Source: CG2-30-58-95 sp964618215 (GTDB taxonomy: Bacteria; Chloroflexota; Anaerolineae; Anaerolineales; Villigracilaceae). Taken from it: a stretch of 64,000 nucleotides of DNA. The stretch covers positions 37,636 to 101,635 of the forward strand of contig CAZTZE010000008.1 of the NCBI GenBank assembly GCA_964618215.1, read 5' to 3'. The translations under genes were made by a program, and so were the position numbers. The first letter of the stretch is position 1; the number at the start of each line of letters is the position of its first letter. Under the pieces are notes generated by a model. The model was not told the DNA's origin and searched no databases. It saw nothing but the letters and a program-made list of their open reading frames with translations. Positions 25,295 to 34,259 of the stretch are shown here, piece by piece.

Positions 25295-26791
25295 TCATTT
25301 TCTGTATTTCTCCTGGAATTCAGAAGGATAAAGACCAGTGAATTCCTTAAATAACCTGGAAAAATGGCGGGAGCTCGAGTACCCCACCTGTTTTGCCACC
25401 TGTTGCACCTGAGTCTCTAACACCAACAGCAATTCCTTGGCTTTTAACATGCGAATGCGGGTAAGGTATTCCATAAAGGTAATACCAGTTTTTTGGCGAA
25501 AGATCGAACTCAAATAATTAGGGGTTACATATAACTGTTCCGCTATTTTCCCAATTCCAATATCATCCATGTAGTGTTTTTCAACAATGGCACATACTTT
25601 GGCTGCCCAGTCTACATACTGTTGCTTGTCTATACTTGCTATTTGCACTAACAAGGTTTCACCTTGAGTTTTTAGGGCTTCCAATAAAGAATGGGTGGAA
25701 AAATGTGTATCCATTGGAATTCTCAGCGAGATATGCAAAAAAACGGCAATTGCCTGACGAATTCGAGGATCAGAAACAGGATGTTTTACAAATAACTTTC
25801 TCAGGGTTTCGACAACCTGCTGATATCCTTGATAATCAGCTTCCTGATACGCCTGGGCCAGATTGAGCAGGCTCTGCCCCAATACTGCCATTCCTGAAAC
25901 AGTCCCTAGCCTGCGTAATTCGTCTCCATTCCATACTATTCCTATTCCTAAAACAGAGCGAAAGTGAGCAAGGGTTTGCAGTTCATCCATTTCTTGTTTG
26001 AATTTCAAGAATGACAAACGATTCACTGAGCAAATTGCTGTTATCTTAAGGTTCTTCTCGCTCAACTTTTGATTCCAACCCTCTATTCCCCTGAAAAAAG
26101 AATCGATAGTTCTTAAATGTCGGCCAGAATAATTCGGATTCCAGGCTATGGTTATCATCAAATTGCCTTCAGGCGATACAAGGATAGCACTACGTAGATG
26201 CTGGCCAAACAATTGTTCCTTCTGCTTATATAAATTCCGGGATAGGTTTAATAATTTTTCAGCTTTCACGGATTGTGGCAAACTACTATCGATAAAAAAA
26301 ACAGCCCCATTAAAACAATATTGATTAAACAGGCTATCTGCCTCCACCAAATCTAAAGAAAGTCCACTATAAAAGTTAAGTAGATCTCGTTCAAACCGTT
26401 TGTTTAAACCAAGATATTGCTGCTGTTGTTCGTTTTGAATTGAAGTTAATATATTTTTTAGATTCTCGGGAGCTACAGGTTTCAGCAGGTAATCTGAGGC
26501 TCCCAGGCGCACCGCTTGCTGGGCAAACTCAAATTCAGAAAAGCCCGTTAGAATGATCCATTTGGTTTGTGGCGAAATCGTTTTTGCAACTCTGATTGCC
26601 TCCAACCCATTCATTTCAGGCATGCGAATATCCACAAAAGCGACATCAGGCAGGGTGGCTTTCACCTTTTCCACCATTTCATTACCATTTCTCGCCTCGC
26701 CGACGATCTCAACTGGCAGGTCTAATTCCCCCAACATACTTTTAAGGGTGAATCTCGCAAGAGGTTCATCATCAGCAATCAGGGCGTACAT
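25295..26791 (-). CDS. Response regulator, YesN-type (REC plus AraC HTH)
   Basis: 498 aa. REC domain residues 1-120, with phospho-acceptor Asp54 in VDIRMPEMNG and the Lys in YLLKPVAPENL near 105. The middle region (about 130-390) is of unknown fold. A C-terminal AraC DNA-binding domain has two HTHs (IGKIAEQLYVTPNYLSSIF and VAKQVGYSSSRHFSRLFKE). It pairs with the histidine kinase 24 bases upstream and very probably turns on the importer and GH36 genes downstream. Confidence 0.92.
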   Translation of the reverse strand: MYALIADDEPLARFTLKSMLGELDLPVEIVGEARNGNEMVEKVKATLPDVAFVDIRMPEMNGLEAIRVAKTISPQTKWIILTGFSEFEFAQQAVRLGASDYLLKPVAPENLKNILTSIQNEQQQQYLGLNKRFERDLLNFYSGLSLDLVEADSLFNQYCFNGAVFFIDSSLPQSVKAEKLLNLSRNLYKQKEQLFGQHLRSAILVSPEGNLMITIAWNPNYSGRHLRTIDSFFRGIEGWNQKLSEKNLKITAICSVNRLSFLKFKQEMDELQTLAHFRSVLGIGIVWNGDELRRLGTVSGMAVLGQSLLNLAQAYQEADYQGYQQVVETLRKLFVKHPVSDPRIRQAIAVFLHISLRIPMDTHFSTHSLLEALKTQGETLLVQIASIDKQQYVDWAAKVCAIVEKHYMDDIGIGKIAEQLYVTPNYLSSIFRQKTGITFMEYLTRIRMLKAKELLLVLETQVQQVAKQVGYSSSRHFSRLFKEFTGLYPSEFQEKYRK

Positions 26792-26815
26792 TTCAATACC
26801 TCACTTCAAATTATT

Positions 26816-28537
26816 CTAAAATGAAATGCGAATGGATACCTTTGTCCCAAGCCCAACTGCGCTGCTAATAGACAAATCCGCCTGTGGATATACCAGTTTC
26901 AGGCGGTCTAAAACATTTTTTATGCCAAGATGCTCCGATGAGTTCGCTTCCGCTGGGTCAAACCCCTGTCCATTATCTTGAATAAGAATGTGCGCCTTGT
27001 TTTGACCATTCTCAACTTCATGTTTTGCAATGATATTTAGTTCGCAAGAGTGGGAAAGAGGCTCTATCCCATGGATTATCGCATTTTCCACAAGAGGTTG
27101 AATAAGAAGCCTGGGAATCATTACATCCTTAACTTCAGGAGCCAGATACATCACCACCTTTAATCGATCTTGAAAACGGATCAATTGTAAATCACAATAT
27201 TTCTGCAGAAAAGAAAATTCATCTTCGAGTTTCACCTGTTCCTGCTGAATAAAAATATAACGTAGCATACCGCTAAGCGCCATTATTCCTTTTTCCAGAT
27301 TCTGCATATCACCCAATCGATTCAACCCAATAAACCCATTGAGCGTGTTGTAAAGAAAATGAGGTTGGATTTGTGATTGCAAAGCATGGTATTCGGCTTT
27401 TTGCTGTTTGATGACTGCCACATATTCACGCTCTACCAGCTCATCCAAATGTGCAATCATATAATTGAGTGCTTTTCCCAACAGGGCAATTTCATCACTT
27501 CCTTGAACAACAAAGCGAGATGTCAAGTCGCCTTGCTCGACTTTTTTCATCACTTTCATCATGTCACTGAAGGGAGTGATGATCCAGCGAGATAAAACGA
27601 AAAATAACAAGACAGATAGTAATAAATCACCGATTGCGAAAAATACCCCTGTTAAATATAGCGACCTGGTTTTAGCCATGATTTCTTCTTTGGATAACAA
27701 CACAATCAGGCGCCAGGGAGCAGGTGGTAGTGTTCTGGAATAAATGATATAGACGCTGTTCTGCGCATTTGAAGTCACTGCATCAATGATTTGTTTTTCT
27801 ATCTCGCCCGATAGTGGTTGATTAGAATACAAAATACTGTTGTTTTCATCCAGTATTCCAACAAAAGACCACACACTAAATTCTATTTTTCCCAGGATTT
27901 GGTCTAGTGCATTGGTGTCTGCATCCGCTATGATCACTGCCAGCGGATGTCTGGTATCAGGATCCTTGATCAAGCGCGCCACAGAAAAGACATGCCGTTT
28001 AGGCGATATATCAACATAATCCTGAAGATGTGTGCCAATAAATACTGCCTTCCCATCAGCAATAATAGTTTGTTGGTACCATTCCTGAGCGATATAGTCA
28101 AAATCCTGAACAAGCTTTGATTCATTGAATAATGAAAAAATCTGAGCGTTGTTATCTGTAATCAATGTAACACCAAGAATTTCTTTTCGGCTATTTTGGA
28201 GAAAGATTGAAAATGTAGACGTTAGAGCCCGCTCCGCCCGTAATTGATAATAGGCATCATTAGAATTCGGAGATATAAACGCTTTTAATTTTAATGCCTG
28301 CATTATATCTTCGTTGGAGTAGGGAATAATGGTTTGCCTTTCCAGTTCATCCAGGTAAGTTTCAATATTATGTGCTAATGCATCTAGTGTGTTATCTGTT
28401 AATAATTGCGTCTCACGGTCAAGCGATTGCTTGTAAGACATTGGCATCAAAATGGTAAGAATTAAAATAGGGATGAGGGTGATAACGAAAAACAAGATGG
28501 ATAATCGAAGCCTGAGCGAGAAAGGTGGGTTTGTCAT
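26816..28537 (-). CDS. Sensor histidine kinase, YesM/LytS family
   Basis: 573 aa. TM1 (about 10-32), an extracellular dCache-like sensor to about 290, TM2 (about 295-320), HAMP, then a His_kinase domain with QIQPHFLYNTLNG (His near 390) and an ATPase with NAIIHGIEPL and DNGQGFDP. Such kinases sense sugars or their binding proteins. AT-rich, like the other genes of this block. Confidence 0.92.
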   Translation of the reverse strand: MTNPPFSLRLRLSILFFVITLIPILILTILMPMSYKQSLDRETQLLTDNTLDALAHNIETYLDELERQTIIPYSNEDIMQALKLKAFISPNSNDAYYQLRAERALTSTFSIFLQNSRKEILGVTLITDNNAQIFSLFNESKLVQDFDYIAQEWYQQTIIADGKAVFIGTHLQDYVDISPKRHVFSVARLIKDPDTRHPLAVIIADADTNALDQILGKIEFSVWSFVGILDENNSILYSNQPLSGEIEKQIIDAVTSNAQNSVYIIYSRTLPPAPWRLIVLLSKEEIMAKTRSLYLTGVFFAIGDLLLSVLLFFVLSRWIITPFSDMMKVMKKVEQGDLTSRFVVQGSDEIALLGKALNYMIAHLDELVEREYVAVIKQQKAEYHALQSQIQPHFLYNTLNGFIGLNRLGDMQNLEKGIMALSGMLRYIFIQQEQVKLEDEFSFLQKYCDLQLIRFQDRLKVVMYLAPEVKDVMIPRLLIQPLVENAIIHGIEPLSHSCELNIIAKHEVENGQNKAHILIQDNGQGFDPAEANSSEHLGIKNVLDRLKLVYPQADLSISSAVGLGTKVSIRISF

Positions 28538-28910
28538 TGATTGTGGGTAAGACTCTTTGGAATTCGAAACGGATTAGTGTAAGGTGTAGAGATTTGTTAA
28601 AATTGAGTATACAACTAGCGTAGCACTCGATCACAGGCTGACCCTGACCTGCCCGCAATAATTGTACCACTTCGTCTTATGTCAAAGGCGCGCACACCGA
28701 GAGAGATGGTTCCTTCGATCCCGGCGCGACGAGCACATTATTTGGTTAAGACTTCGGTCTTTTCTCGTTCTCGGGCTGCTTGAAGCGCGAGCTGTTGCGC
28801 TTGTGGCCACACGGTGACCGTGCGGCGAGGGGGTTGTGTGTGAGCACATTGAAAGTGAACCAGACAACTACGACAATCGGCCTTGGCGAACCGGATGTTA
28901 TCTTGCCCAA
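28538..28910. other. Gene-free stretch at the right edge of the AT-rich block
   Basis: About 370 bases with no convincing gene. It changes from AT-rich near the kinase start to GC-rich beyond about 28680, so the compositional boundary lies here. It holds AAGACTTCGGTCTT (28748-28761), a short relative of the CCGAAGTC repeat family. The kinase promoter is expected at about 28540-28620. Confidence 0.5.
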
Positions 28911-28951
28911 AATGAAAAAAGTGTTCGGGATGTCCCGAACGCTTTTTTCAT
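28911..28951. terminator. Terminator of comM
   Basis: GTTCGGGA-TG-TCCCGAAC at the core, flanked by AATGAAAAAAGT and GCTTTTTTCATT, which extend the stem and give a U-tract on both strands. Confidence 0.85.
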
Positions 28952-28969
28952 TACATAGAAGAGTTCTCC

Positions 28970-30538
28970 CTACCCCACCATAATCCTTGGCCTGTATTGC
29001 AACGCCTCTGCCAGGTGTACCGGTTGAATCGTCTCGCTCCCCGCCAAGTCTGCAATCGTCCGCGCCAGCTTGAGCACGCGGTGATAACCACGCGCCGAGA
29101 GCTGTAATTGGCTCATGGCAGCCTTGATCAAACTCTCCCCGGCTTCGTCCAGTTTACAGAATTTGCGAATCTCCCCCACGCGCATGTCCGCATTACAGGT
29201 GATATCGGAGTGCTTTTCCGAAGTCAGGCCCTTACAGGGTGCTTCGCGAAGACTTCGGACTCCAAAGCGGGCGCGCTGGCGCTCTCTGGCAACCTCCACC
29301 CGCTTGCGGATATCGCCGGACGGTTCACCCAGCCGTTCGCTGCTCAGTTTCTCGTACTCGACGCGCGGCACTTCGATGTGGATGTCAATCCGATCCAGCA
29401 GCGGGCCGGAGATGCGCTTCTGGTATTTCGTCACCACCATCGAAGAACAGGTGCAGGGTTTGACCGAGTCGCCGTAATAACCGCACGGACAGGGGTTCAT
29501 AGCCGCCACCAATTGAAAATTAGCCGGGAAGGTCAACGATCCCTGGGCGCGGCTGATGGTCACAACCTTGTCTTCGATTGGCTGGCGCAGCACTTCCAAC
29601 ACGCGCATCCCGAATTCGGGGAATTCATCCAAAAACAAAACACCCCTGTGAGCCAGCGAGATTTCCCCCGGATGCGGCCAGTTCCCCCCGCCGACCAAAC
29701 CCGCGTGGCTGATGGTGTGGTGCGGGGCGCGGAATGGTCGCTGGCGGATCATCGGCATATCCGGCGGCAACTGGTCGGCCACCGAGTAGATGCGGGTCAC
29801 GTCCAGCGCCTCGTCAATATCCATGACCGGCATGATGCCTGGCATGGCGCGCGCCAGCAGGGTCTTACCCGCGCCGGGCGGACCGATCATCAGGACATTG
29901 TGATTCCCGGCCGCGGCCACCTCCAGGGCACGCTTGACATGCTCCTGGCCTTTGATATCCCGAAAATCCGTCTGTGTGATGGCGGCCAACCATTCCACCT
30001 CGACCGGCGGATATGGGTCGAGGGGTTTGCGTCCGTTCAGGTGATTGTATAAAGCGGCCAGCGAGGCCACGGGGATGACTTCCAGATCGGGGATGAGGGC
30101 GGCTTCGGGCGCGTCCACTTCGGGGACGACGATGCGCTTGAACCCGACCTGGCGGGCGGTGGCAGCCATCGGCAGCACGCCGCGCGCGTGGCGCACGTTC
30201 CCGTCCAGGGATAGTTCGCCGATGAACATCGTCCCATCCACCGCATCGTAAGGCAGGAAACCACTATAGATGAGCACGCCCACGGCAATCGGCAAGTCGT
30301 AGGCCGGCCCCTCTTTTCGCACCGCAGCCGGCGCCAGGTTCACCACGATGCGTTTGCGGGGATAGGGGATGCCGACGTTCTTGACTGCCGCCTGCACCCG
30401 CTCACGAGACTCCTGCACAGCCGCGTCAGGCAGGCCGACGATGGTCATACCGGGCATGCCCTGTCCGGTATCCACCTCGACTTCGACGACCACTCCTTCG
30501 AGGCCGATCACTGCGCAGGAAAAAACGCGAGCTAACAC
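28970..30538 (-). CDS. comM: ComM/YifB-like Mg-chelatase-family AAA+ protein
   Basis: 522 aa from a GTG at 30538 (reads MLARVFSCAVIGLEG, the normal start of the family). An N-terminal ChlI/Lon-like domain has GMTIVGLPDAAVQESRERV. The AAA+ core has Walker A IGPPGAGKT near 213 and Walker B LFLDEFPEF near 290; a C-terminal Mg_chelatase domain follows. ComM is a helicase that aids branch migration in natural transformation. Family members are about 506 aa; the extra 16 come from a repeat insertion near residue 430. The upstream glycosyltransferase frame runs into it without a stop, but a consensus promoter sits just ahead of the GTG. Confidence 0.9.
   Translation of the reverse strand: MLARVFSCAVIGLEGVVVEVEVDTGQGMPGMTIVGLPDAAVQESRERVQAAVKNVGIPYPRKRIVVNLAPAAVRKEGPAYDLPIAVGVLIYSGFLPYDAVDGTMFIGELSLDGNVRHARGVLPMAATARQVGFKRIVVPEVDAPEAALIPDLEVIPVASLAALYNHLNGRKPLDPYPPVEVEWLAAITQTDFRDIKGQEHVKRALEVAAAGNHNVLMIGPPGAGKTLLARAMPGIMPVMDIDEALDVTRIYSVADQLPPDMPMIRQRPFRAPHHTISHAGLVGGGNWPHPGEISLAHRGVLFLDEFPEFGMRVLEVLRQPIEDKVVTISRAQGSLTFPANFQLVAAMNPCPCGYYGDSVKPCTCSSMVVTKYQKRISGPLLDRIDIHIEVPRVEYEKLSSERLGEPSGDIRKRVEVARERQRARFGVRSLREAPCKGLTSEKHSDITCNADMRVGEIRKFCKLDEAGESLIKAAMSQLQLSARGYHRVLKLARTIADLAGSETIQPVHLAEALQYRPRIMVG
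29207..29263. repeat. In-frame palindromic insertion in comM
   Basis: GGAGT (29207-29211)/ACTCC (29259-29263) and CCGAAGTC (29218-29225)/GACTTCGG (29251-29258) form a nested hairpin. In protein it reads GVRSLREAPCKGLTSEKHS between ARF and DITCNADM. The displaced comM 3' copy has only SGS here, so this is a net gain of 48 bases. Confidence 0.85.
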
Positions 30539-32896
30539 AAAGTAAGTGTAGAATGTTTTGAGTGAAAAGTCAACCTGTTTAGGGATCCGCGCCGATTGCT
30601 TCCTCCGCTGCACCTGTGCCTGCGCCACAGGTGCAGGCAGGCCATGCGGCCAGATCTGAGCGGCGATGTCCTTGCGGAGGTAGGCGCGCATCCGCTCGAC
30701 AGTATTCCAATTGGTCAGGGTAAAGGCATCGCTCTGCTTCAGCGCGGCATATTGGGTGTAATCGCGGTTGAACCAGATTTGCCAGATGGCGCTGCGCACG
30801 TACGGGTCGCTGAAGAACGGGCGGAGGTGACCCCAAACGCGCAGCAGGTATCCATCCAGTCTCAGCGGCGGCGCGTCCAGCCCCAGGTCCCGGCGGTATT
30901 CGTTTTCAATCCAATCCCACTTCAGGTTCCAGTAATCCTGGTTCGGCCACCACATGCGGTTGTAGTCGAAGGCCAGGTAGTTATCCCGCAGCACTGGGGC
31001 GATTTTGTCATAACTGGCAGGACTGACCACGATTAGCGCGGCGCTGCGCAGGTCGTTGGTCGGGTTAACGTCGAAGTCAATCCGGTTGGGATAGCGGCGC
31101 AGGTACCACCAGTAAGGATAACGGACGTTGTTATCGTAGGCGACGACGATATCCAGCCCGCCGGTTGTGCGCCGCGAGATTTCCTCGATCTCGCCCAGCA
31201 GCAGTTTCGGGTCGGGGGCGGCGTGGGCGTAAACCAGATACTCGAAGGGATAGTCGTGGTTGATATAGGCCGCCCGGAAGGAGGCCCGGAAAGTCAAGAC
31301 GGCCAGGATGCCCATGCCGGTCAGAATCACCGCCCTCAAATCCTGTTTCCAATTCCAGCTCGCGCGGCTCCATGCGCTTGTCTCGAACAGCCAGCCGATA
31401 GCCCAGGCCGCCGCCAGGATGAGCGGCATGGCGATGTGGATCGTCAGCCAGGGCATTTTCTCGCCGGCGATGGTGAACGCGATCAGGTTGCTCAACGCCC
31501 AATAGACAATGAGGAGCAGCGTTGGAACCCGCTGTTCAGCGGAAGCGTTCGCTTGCACAGCCAGGCCTTCGGCAGGTATAAAGGGTTGAGCGGGTTGCGC
31601 CTGCCACAGTCGCTTGCGGGTGGCGATGGCGACCGCGACGAGCGTTCCCAGCGCGGGTAAAAATTCATACACAGGTATCTGGAACAGGCCATAGTAGAAC
31701 CAGGGCTGCCCGCCCCGGTTTACCGTTTGCTGCTCCATCCAGTAACTCAGCGCCCCCATGAAACCGCCTGCCAGTCCCACGGGATTGGTGAAGAAGGTTG
31801 TGTAGAGGATGGAAAAAATGCCATAGAACATAATGGCGAACAGCGGCCATGCCCGCCGCCTCCACCACAGACCGAGCAACACAGCCATGACCATCAGCGC
31901 AGCGATGGCGATCACTGACCGCCAGATGCCGGCCGTGGAATAATCCAATGGATTGAAACCGGCCAGCTTTAGCAGGATCCCCGCCAGGAGCGGCAAAACC
32001 AGCGTCCCGAGCAGCATGAGCAGGTCGAAGGCGCGTTCGGAGCGGATGCCTGCCCATCCAAGCCCACGCACCAGCGCAACCCCGGCGATAATCCCGGCTA
32101 AAAGCCCGGCGAACCCTAGGGCGACGACCAACGTCAGGGCTGGAGAGGCAAGCGGCTTACCCGTAAGGTAAAGCCCGGCCGCCCCAGCCAGCAGCGCGGA
32201 CATGGCACTCAAAGCGAGTAAAAAGGCTGGCCGGTATTTCGGCAGCGGCCATTCGAGCCGAATGACCCGGTCCAAGAAATAAACCGCCAGGAAGATCAAT
32301 TGCTCGGCGGCGAATATGTATGAGGTGGCTTTATCGGTGAAGTGCAGGGCGTTGACCAGTGTAAACAGGATCAGGGTGCGCGGCTCACCGCGTTCCAGGT
32401 AACGCAGGATGCTGAAAATGGTCAACAAGCCCCACAAGACGATAAATATCTCGTTGCGGGCGTAACGTCCGTAAAAAAGCATATAGGGCGAGATCAAGAG
32501 CATCGCTCCAGCCGCCAGCGCCCCGGCGCGCCCCAGGTAAGGCCGGAAAGCGGTCAGCGCCACGCCAATGGTCGCCAGGCTGAAAAGAGCGGCCGGGATG
32601 CGCGCCGTAAAATCGCTATCCCCGAACAAGACAAAAGATAAGGCGATAAGATGGAATTGCAGCGGCCCATGGCTCAACGGGTCGTAACGGTAGCCGCGAC
32701 CCTGATACAGATCGTAGGAAGGGACAAAATGATTGACCTCGTCATGGCTGGCAGTGCGCAGCCCCAGGTCATAGAAACGGGTCACGACCGCCAGGACGAG
32801 GATGATGATTGTCAGCAGGGTTTCGATATTCCAACGTATCCCGCTGAGGGGAAAGTCCAGCCAGTGCGCGCTCTTTTCGATAGGAGTTTCAGTCAT
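30539..32896 (-). CDS. Agl23-like membrane glycosyltransferase, reading in frame into comM
   Basis: About 786 codons before the comM start. Dolichyl-phosphate-mannose mannosyltransferase-type (GT39/GT-C) N-terminus: TM1, then ASHDEVNHFVPSYDLYQGRG with the catalytic-type Asp-Glu, and about 12 TM helices to residue 530. A soluble domain follows (LRRYPNRIDFDVNPTNDLRS, MWWPNQDYWNLKWDWIENEY). This matches the TIGR03663 'flippase activity-associated Agl23' family. The start at 32896 (MTETPIEK) has AAGG 5 bases upstream. No stop occurs before comM: the frame continues to 28970. Confidence 0.8.
30545..30573 (-). promoter_or_regulatory. Promoter inside the fused frame, directly ahead of comM
   Basis: TTGACT (30573-30568), 17 bases, TACACT (30550-30545). 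Six bases later comes the comM GTG, so transcription would begin at or next to the start codon, giving a leaderless mRNA. Confidence 0.65.
30608..30636. repeat. 11-base palindrome in the glycosyltransferase-comM linker
   Basis: CTGCACCTGTG (30608-30618) and CACAGGTGCAG (30626-30636) with a 7-base loop. No U-tract follows. It lies where the glycosyltransferase would be expected to end. Confidence 0.6.
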
Positions 32897-32936
32897 CATT
32901 ACCTTATCAATAGACATTATCGGTAATAACTTTTTC

Positions 32937-32996
32937 TGCATCGAATTACACGAATTGGACGAATTTTCTTCGGGTAATTCGTGAAAATTCGATGCA
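32937..32996. repeat. CGAATT-rich inverted repeat
   Basis: Arms TGCATCGAATT (32937-32947) and AATTCGATGCA (32986-32996); ACGAATT and GAATT units in between. It lies between the rRNA methyltransferase gene and the glycosyltransferase gene. Confidence 0.65.
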
Positions 32997-33066
32997 AAAG
33001 AGAGTCTGGCCTTATAACCGATAAGGTAAAATGAAATTCTTGCTTTTTGTGCCGAGTGCGCAGCAC

Positions 33067-34083
33067 CTACTCGGTAGGCCTTCGGCGAAGGCCACGAGGA
33101 TCACGATGTTCTTCTGCCTCCCACCTCGCAAACACCGCCTGTGAAAGCAACCTCCCACCGCTCCTTTCCTGCGTGACCAACTCGCCGCATTCCAGCTTGC
33201 CCCCCAACCCTTTCATCATCTCTTCCAAAGCGGAGTAAAGATGCAGCGCGGAAGTTTTGACAGCATAGACCGTCAGCGCGACAAAGAGCGGTTTTTCACT
33301 CAGCACATCCCGGCAGGCAGCCAGCAAATCGGGCAGGGACTTGAATACTTCCCACACCTCGCCCTTCGGCCCGCGCCCGAACTTGGGTGGGTCGAGCAAA
33401 ATCCCATCGTATTTCACGCCCCGCCGCGCCTCGCGCTGGACGAATTTCAAGGCATCCTCCACGATCCAGCGGATGGGTCGGCCATCCAGCCCCGAGAGAG
33501 TCTGATTCTCGCGTGCCCAAGTGATTGCCTTCTTCGAGGCGTCCACGTGCGTGACCCTCGCCCCGGCGCATGCGGCAGCCAGCGTGGCCAGGCCGGTGTA
33601 GCCAAATAGATTCAAAACGTTCACCATAGAGCCCACAGAGCTCGCAGAGTCTTTTTTATCTTCTCCGCGCTCTCCGTGAACTCTGTGGTGAATTAACGCG
33701 CTGATCCAATCCCAATGCGCCGCGCCTTCAGGGAAAACGCCCAAATGCCGTCCCGGCGTGGTCATAGCATAAAACCCCAACCCCCCTCTCCTTTTAGGAG
33801 AGGGGCCGGGGGTGAGGTCCAGGTCATACCCCATTTCCCATTTCTTAGCCACTTTCTTCTTAAACGCCCAATGGCCCCCGCTCTCCTCCCCGCTCGGTTG
33901 GAAGGTGGCGTGCGCCGCCTCCCAGCGCGCGGGCGGCAGGGATTTATCCCACAATGCCTGCACTTCCGGACGAATAAAAATATATTCGCCGAAACGCTCC
34001 AGCTTCTGGCCTTTTCCGCTATCCAGAAGCTCGTAGTCACTCCAATTTGGAGAGCCGAGAAGGTTTATGGCCGGAAATGTCAT
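33067..34083 (-). CDS. Class I rRNA methyltransferase (RlmI-like, 23S m5C)
   Basis: About 338 aa from the ATG at 34083 (MTFPAINLLGSPNW); longer starts would overlap the mraZ promoter. SAM-binding motif NVLNLFGYTGLATLAAACAGA, then THVDASKKAITWARENQ and motif IV LLDPPKFGRGPKG. RlmI-like enzymes methylate C1962 of 23S rRNA. Usual PUA domain is absent, as in the short SAM-dependent subgroup. Two repeat insertions lie in frame: LTPGPSPKRRGG (residues about 87-98) and HHRVHGERGEDKKDSASSVG (about 130-150). It diverges from mraZ. Confidence 0.82.
   Translation of the reverse strand: MTFPAINLLGSPNWSDYELLDSGKGQKLERFGEYIFIRPEVQALWDKSLPPARWEAAHATFQPSGEESGGHWAFKKKVAKKWEMGYDLDLTPGPSPKRRGGLGFYAMTTPGRHLGVFPEGAAHWDWISALIHHRVHGERGEDKKDSASSVGSMVNVLNLFGYTGLATLAAACAGARVTHVDASKKAITWARENQTLSGLDGRPIRWIVEDALKFVQREARRGVKYDGILLDPPKFGRGPKGEVWEVFKSLPDLLAACRDVLSEKPLFVALTVYAVKTSALHLYSALEEMMKGLGGKLECGELVTQERSGGRLLSQAVFARWEAEEHRDPRGLRRRPTE
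33620..33695. repeat. CACAGAG-type repeat inside the methyltransferase gene
   Basis: TTCACCATAGAGCCCACAGAG and CTCTGTGGTGAA form outer inverted arms, with CGCAGAG and CTCTCCGTGAA inside. It is translated in frame as HHRVHGERGEDKKDSASS. This repeat type is widely scattered in environmental bacterial genomes (from memory). Confidence 0.75.
33774..33822. repeat. CCCCTCTCC palindrome (LTPGPSPKRRGG repeat) in the methyltransferase gene
   Basis: CCCCTCTCC (33783-33791) and GGAGAGGGG (33797-33805) around TTTTA, followed by CCGGGGGTGAGG. In frame it gives LTPGPSPKRRGG, a peptide I know from many unrelated proteins as the trace of a dispersed repeat. Confidence 0.85.
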
Positions 34084-34146
34084 TTTTCTTATCGTCGAGG
34101 GCATCAGGTCTTTTTTGACCCCTGAAGATACGGTCAAAATTGCCAC

Positions 34147-34176
34147 TTGCAATTTAACCCCACATTGTGCTAAAAT
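34147..34176 (+). promoter_or_regulatory. mraZ / dcw promoter
   Basis: TTGCAA (34147-34152), 18 bases, then the extended -10 TGC-TAAAAT (34168-34176). The expected start near 34183 lies just before the MraZ boxes. Confidence 0.6.
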
Positions 34177-34187
34177 ATAAGCACCTG

Positions 34188-34212
34188 TGGGACGATATGG
34201 GACGATATGGGA
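34188..34212 (+). promoter_or_regulatory. MraZ-binding boxes (three TGGGA repeats)
   Basis: TGGGA at 34188, 34198 and 34208, each separated by 5 bases (CGATA twice). This 10-base spacing of TGGGN repeats is the known operator layout of MraZ upstream of dcw clusters. Located between promoter and mraZ, so MraZ should repress its own operon. Confidence 0.88.
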
Positions 34213-34259
34213 CGCCAGAGTCATCTGGCGTTCCATCGTTATAGGAGCAAGTAGAACAA

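Noticed and set aside
19322..28537. Prophage or integrative element with its own integrase
   Set aside because: All genes are sugar use and regulation; no recombinase, phage or conjugation gene is visible.
28682..28867. 61-codon minus-strand frame between kinase and comM
   Set aside because: Arg/Ser-rich translation without start signals or family resemblance; overlaps a repeat relative.
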